Part shown: positions 5,521 to 7,863 of the stretch, in pieces
Layout of the letters: every line of letters begins with the position of its first letter
Position numbering within the stretch: position 1 is the first letter of the stretch
Assembly: GCA_001604495.1 (NCBI GenBank)
Contig: LVBR01000186.1
Span: 1-7,863 of the forward strand
Length of the DNA: 7,863 bases
Reading direction: 5' to 3'
Source: Acholeplasmatales bacterium Tener_01
Lineage (GTDB): Bacteria > Bacillota_I > Bacilli_A > ML615J-28 > CAG-698
Notes under the pieces: model-generated
Told to the model about the DNA's origin: nothing
Databases searched by the model: none
Seen by the model: only the letters and a program-made list of their open reading frames with translations
Position numbers and translations under genes: made by a program

Positions 5521-6891
5521 ATGAAAAAAATAGTTCTATTCTTAATTCTTTTTGCAGCATGCTTATTTGTTGGATGCGCAAGAACAAGTGAAAAAGAAGT
5601 TTTCCGTTTTGAAGCCCATCAACTTGATATGAAAGTTGGAGAAGAAATGGAACTTAAATTAATCTATGGTTCTGTAAGCGAAAAAGAAGAGATTGTTTAT
5701 TACACAAGCGAAGAAGGAATCGTTGAATTAAATGGTAATGTTGTTACAGCTGTTGGTAATGGCGTTGTTAAGGTTACTGCTCAAGTAAAGAGAATCCCAA
5801 CAACAAAAGCAACTGTTGAAATTACTGTTTCTGATGATAAACTATCTGGTCTTAAGATCAATGGTAAAGACCAAATGAATATCAATGATACTCAAAAATT
5901 AACTGTTGATACAAATCCTAGTTACATCACTAATGATGTAGAATGGACAAGTAGTGATCCAACAATCGCAACTGTAAGCGCAACTGGTGAAGTTAAAGCA
6001 TTAAAACCTGGTATTGTTGTTATTAATGCTAAGTCATTGTATGATGGAACAATGGTTGCTAGAAAGTCAATTGAAGTATTATATCAAGGCACTGAAAGAA
6101 TAGAATTAAGCTTTACAAGTGGAAATGAAGATGTTGTTTTAGCAACAACTTCAACACTTCAAGCAACTGTATATCCTGAATTTGCTAATCCAAATATCAC
6201 ATGGACATCATCAAATGCTGCTTATGCAACTGTTAAGAATGGTGTAATTACTCCTGTTAAAGTAACTCCTGAAGGAGAAAAAGTAATTATCACTGCTAAA
6301 TCAGTTGATGGTGTTGAAGAAAAGATTGAGATTCATGTTGTTTATGCTGCTGCTGAATCAGTAAGCGTAACATCTACTTTAGAAGTTGTTGAAGTATTTG
6401 AAGAAAAGACAATTACACTTAAAGCTACAGTAAGTCCTCAAAATGCTAACCAAGCAGTTACATGGGAAAGTAGCGATCCTGAAATTGCAACAGTTAATGA
6501 AAAAGGTGTTGTTGAAGGAATTAAGAAAGGTACAGTAACAATCACAGCAATCGCAAGTGATGGAACAACTAAAGGTGAATTATCTGTTACAGTTACTGGT
6601 AGACCTGATCCTGAAACAATCGTAACTAAACTTAGCAATAAAGAAATAAGTGAAGTAACAATCGAAGTAGAGTGTGATGAAACAATTAGTGTTACAATTA
6701 GTCCTGCTGATGCTAAACAAGATTATACATTCACTGTTTCAAGTGAAACTGTTGCTTCTGTTGAAAAGAATAATCGTGGATTAAAGATTACTGGTCTTGA
6801 AGTTGGAGATATGGTGATTACAATCACTTCAGAAATTGATCCTACTGTTAAGAAAGAAATTATCGTACATATTATTCCACTAGAAGAATAG
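5521..6891 (+). CDS. Lipoprotein with about five bacterial Ig-like (BIG_2-type) domains
   Basis: Predicted surface lipoprotein of 456 residues. The signal peptide MKKIVLFLIL leads to lipobox FVGC (Cys19). The mature part is a chain of Ig-like beta domains at about 27-104, 108-187, 192-274, 278-359 and 367-453. Domains 2, 3 and 4 carry the BIG_2 hallmark of W(T/E)SS followed by ATV, a turn and a closing VxITA-like strand (Trp142, Trp228, Trp315). Domains 1 and 5 are more divergent and lack the tryptophan. Such domains usually serve as stalks or adhesive modules; no catalytic domain, sortase signal or membrane helix follows, so it is probably a lipid-anchored extended surface protein. A binding partner cannot be deduced. 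The promoter is near consensus, suggesting high expression. It is divergent from the two-module thioredoxin-like lipoprotein and is followed by a terminator, so it is likely monocistronic. Confidence 0.9.
   Translation: MKKIVLFLILFAACLFVGCARTSEKEVFRFEAHQLDMKVGEEMELKLIYGSVSEKEEIVYYTSEEGIVELNGNVVTAVGNGVVKVTAQVKRIPTTKATVEITVSDDKLSGLKINGKDQMNINDTQKLTVDTNPSYITNDVEWTSSDPTIATVSATGEVKALKPGIVVINAKSLYDGTMVARKSIEVLYQGTERIELSFTSGNEDVVLATTSTLQATVYPEFANPNITWTSSNAAYATVKNGVITPVKVTPEGEKVIITAKSVDGVEEKIEIHVVYAAAESVSVTSTLEVVEVFEEKTITLKATVSPQNANQAVTWESSDPEIATVNEKGVVEGIKKGTVTITAIASDGTTKGELSVTVTGRPDPETIVTKLSNKEISEVTIEVECDETISVTISPADAKQDYTFTVSSETVASVEKNNRGLKITGLEVGDMVITITSEIDPTVKKEIIVHIIPLEE
5599..6879 (+). repeat. 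Tandem Ig-like domain repeats (protein level, five units)
   Basis: Units of about 80-85 residues recur at approximately 5599-5832, 5842-6081, 6094-6342, 6352-6597 and 6619-6879. Shared elements are W(T/E)SS, ATV and the closing ITAK/ITAI strand. The nucleotide sequences have diverged, so this is an old amplification, not a recent slippage product. Unit boundaries are estimates by eye. Confidence 0.75.
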
Positions 6892-6918
6892 GATTAAGTT
6901 TATAAATTGAATAGCTAT

Positions 6919-6958
6919 GGGATGTTAAAGTGTTATGCTATAACATCCCTTTGTTTTA
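6919..6958 (+). terminator. Intrinsic terminator after the Ig-like repeat lipoprotein
   Basis: GGGATGTTA (6919-6927) pairs perfectly with TAACATCCC (6941-6949) around a 13-base loop and is followed by TTTGTTTTA (6950-6958). The loop is long, and an alternative hairpin TGTTAT/ATAACA (6931-6936 with 6940-6945) would compete for the right arm. It separates the lipoprotein gene from mnmG. Confidence 0.75.
6934..6944 (+). promoter_or_regulatory. Possible extended -10 promoter for mnmG within the terminator
   Basis: TATGCTATAAC has the form TATGN-TATAAC, like the extended -10 elements of the two divergent lipoprotein promoters. No convincing -35 lies 17 bases upstream (TATGGG, 6916-6921). It would start transcription near 6951 and give mnmG a leader of about 30 bases. 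Tentative. Confidence 0.35.
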
Positions 6959-6980
6959 AAATAATAAATAGGTGACTATT

Positions 6981-7863
6981 ATGAGCAAAAAAGAAAAATA
7001 TGATGTTATAGTTATCGGTGGCGGTCATGCGGGTGTTGAGGCAGCACTAGCTACTAGTAGGCTAGGCCTAGATACCTTAATGATTGTTGGAAACGTTATG
7101 CGTATTTCTAATATGCCATGTAATCCATCAATTGGAGGACCTGCAAAAGGAATAATAGTTCGTGAAATCGATGCCCTTGGCGGTCAAATGGCTAAAACAA
7201 CCGACTTAACATTGTTACAAATAAAGATGCTTAATTTATCTAAAGGTCCGGCAGTTAGAGCCTTAAGAGCCCAATCAGATAAAGTTAAATATCCAAGAAT
7301 GATGCGTGAGATTTGCTTTAACCAAGAAAATCTTGAAATCATTGAAGCTTATGTTACTGATACTTTAGTTAATGGAAGTAAAGTTTGTGGAGTTAGACTT
7401 GAAAGTGGCGAAGAAATTGGTGCTAAAGCTATTATTATTGCTAGTGGAACATACCTTGCTAGTAGAATATTATGCGGTCATGAGTTTTATCAAAGTGGAC
7501 CTGACCAAGAACCAACAACTGCAAAACTATCTGAATGTTTAAAAGCGCTTGGATTTGATTTAATAAGACTTAAAACTGGTACGCCACCAAGAATTAAGAC
7601 GGCATCAATTGATTTTAGTAAAACAACACCACAATACGGTGATAAGACTAAACTTAGATTTAGTGATGATACTCCATATGATGCCATTCGTGAGTTTAGT
7701 AAGCAAGCACTATGCTACTTAACTTATACTACAAAAGAAACACACGAAATTATTAGAGCCAATCTTGGTAAATCTAGTATGTATGGTGGTATAGTTGAAG
7801 GCGTTGGACCAAGATATTGTCCATCTATTGAAGATAAGGTTGTTAGATTTAGTGATAAAGAAC
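6981..7863 (+). CDS. mnmG: tRNA U34 carboxymethylaminomethyl-modifying enzyme MnmG, N-terminal part (3' end outside window)
   Basis: MnmG (GidA) is a cytoplasmic FAD protein that acts with the GTPase MnmE to install the 5-carboxymethylaminomethyl group on wobble uridine 34 of certain tRNAs. The visible 294 residues, of a usual 620-640, show the dinucleotide-binding glycines GGGHAGVEAA (13-22), the MPCNPSIGGPAKG block with conserved Cys47, SKGPAVRALRAQSDK (87-101), RLKTGTPPR (196-204) and VGPRYCPSIEDKVVRF (275-290) with conserved Cys280. These motifs separate it from the folate-dependent relative TrmFO. The frame stays open to the right edge. AGGTGA (6970-6975) lies 5 bases before the ATG at 6981. 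A terminator separates it from the preceding lipoprotein gene, so it should have its own promoter. Nothing in the visible half looks damaged. Confidence 0.97.
   Translation, partial: MSKKEKYDVIVIGGGHAGVEAALATSRLGLDTLMIVGNVMRISNMPCNPSIGGPAKGIIVREIDALGGQMAKTTDLTLLQIKMLNLSKGPAVRALRAQSDKVKYPRMMREICFNQENLEIIEAYVTDTLVNGSKVCGVRLESGEEIGAKAIIIASGTYLASRILCGHEFYQSGPDQEPTTAKLSECLKALGFDLIRLKTGTPPRIKTASIDFSKTTPQYGDKTKLRFSDDTPYDAIREFSKQALCYLTYTTKETHEIIRANLGKSSMYGGIVEGVGPRYCPSIEDKVVRFSDKE

Noticed and set aside
5381..5587. Minus-strand open frame of 68 codons
   Set aside because: It runs antisense through the promoter and signal peptide of the Ig-repeat lipoprotein, and its Phe/Leu-rich product simply reflects A-rich sense DNA.
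6438..7687. Minus-strand open frames at 6438-6638 and 7490-7687
   Set aside because: They are antisense to a BIG_2-type repeat and to conserved mnmG sequence; no independent support.

Overview
The window is AT-rich bacterial chromosome with compact genes and strong A/T bias at third codon positions. It suggests a low-GC Bacillota relative (class Bacilli, perhaps an Erysipelotrichales, RF39 or Izemoplasma-like lineage). Tryptophan is written TGG throughout, and TGA ends the small membrane-protein gene at 3523-3525, so the standard code is in use and Mycoplasma or Spiroplasma proper is unlikely. The presence of dapF points to a diaminopimelate (cell wall or lysine) pathway. The lineage call is inference from composition and gene content only.

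Layout: (1) 1-2255, the C-terminal two thirds of mfd, the transcription-repair coupling factor, cut by the left edge. (2) 2248-3060, dapF, overlapping mfd by 8 bases. (3) 3082-4016, a two-gene unit: a small two-helix membrane protein, then a single-domain thioredoxin-like lipoprotein with a CSGC active site, joined by a 4-base ATGA overlap. A good sigma-A-type promoter lies inside the end of dapF and would give an almost leaderless transcript. (4) 4027-5352 on the minus strand, a larger lipoprotein with two CSGC thioredoxin-like modules, convergent with the previous gene. The two genes share one palindromic terminator that contains both stop codons. (5) 5353-5520, a divergent control region with two extended -10 promoters. 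(6) 5521-6891, a lipoprotein built of about five bacterial Ig-like (BIG_2-type) repeats, followed by a terminator. (7) 6981 to the right edge, the N-terminal half of mnmG, the FAD-dependent tRNA U34 modification enzyme.

The housekeeping genes at the two ends (mfd-dapF and mnmG) flank an island of surface genes: three predicted lipoproteins and one membrane protein. The part most worth attention is the pair of convergent thioredoxin-like lipoproteins. Their three modules share a YYVxFxRxxCSGC signature, and apart from the lipid-anchor cysteine the two mature proteins contain no cysteines except those of the CxxC sites. This looks like an extracytoplasmic thiol-disulfide system. Its substrate and its electron partner are not evident from the window. 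No RNA gene, CRISPR array, insertion sequence or riboswitch was recognised.
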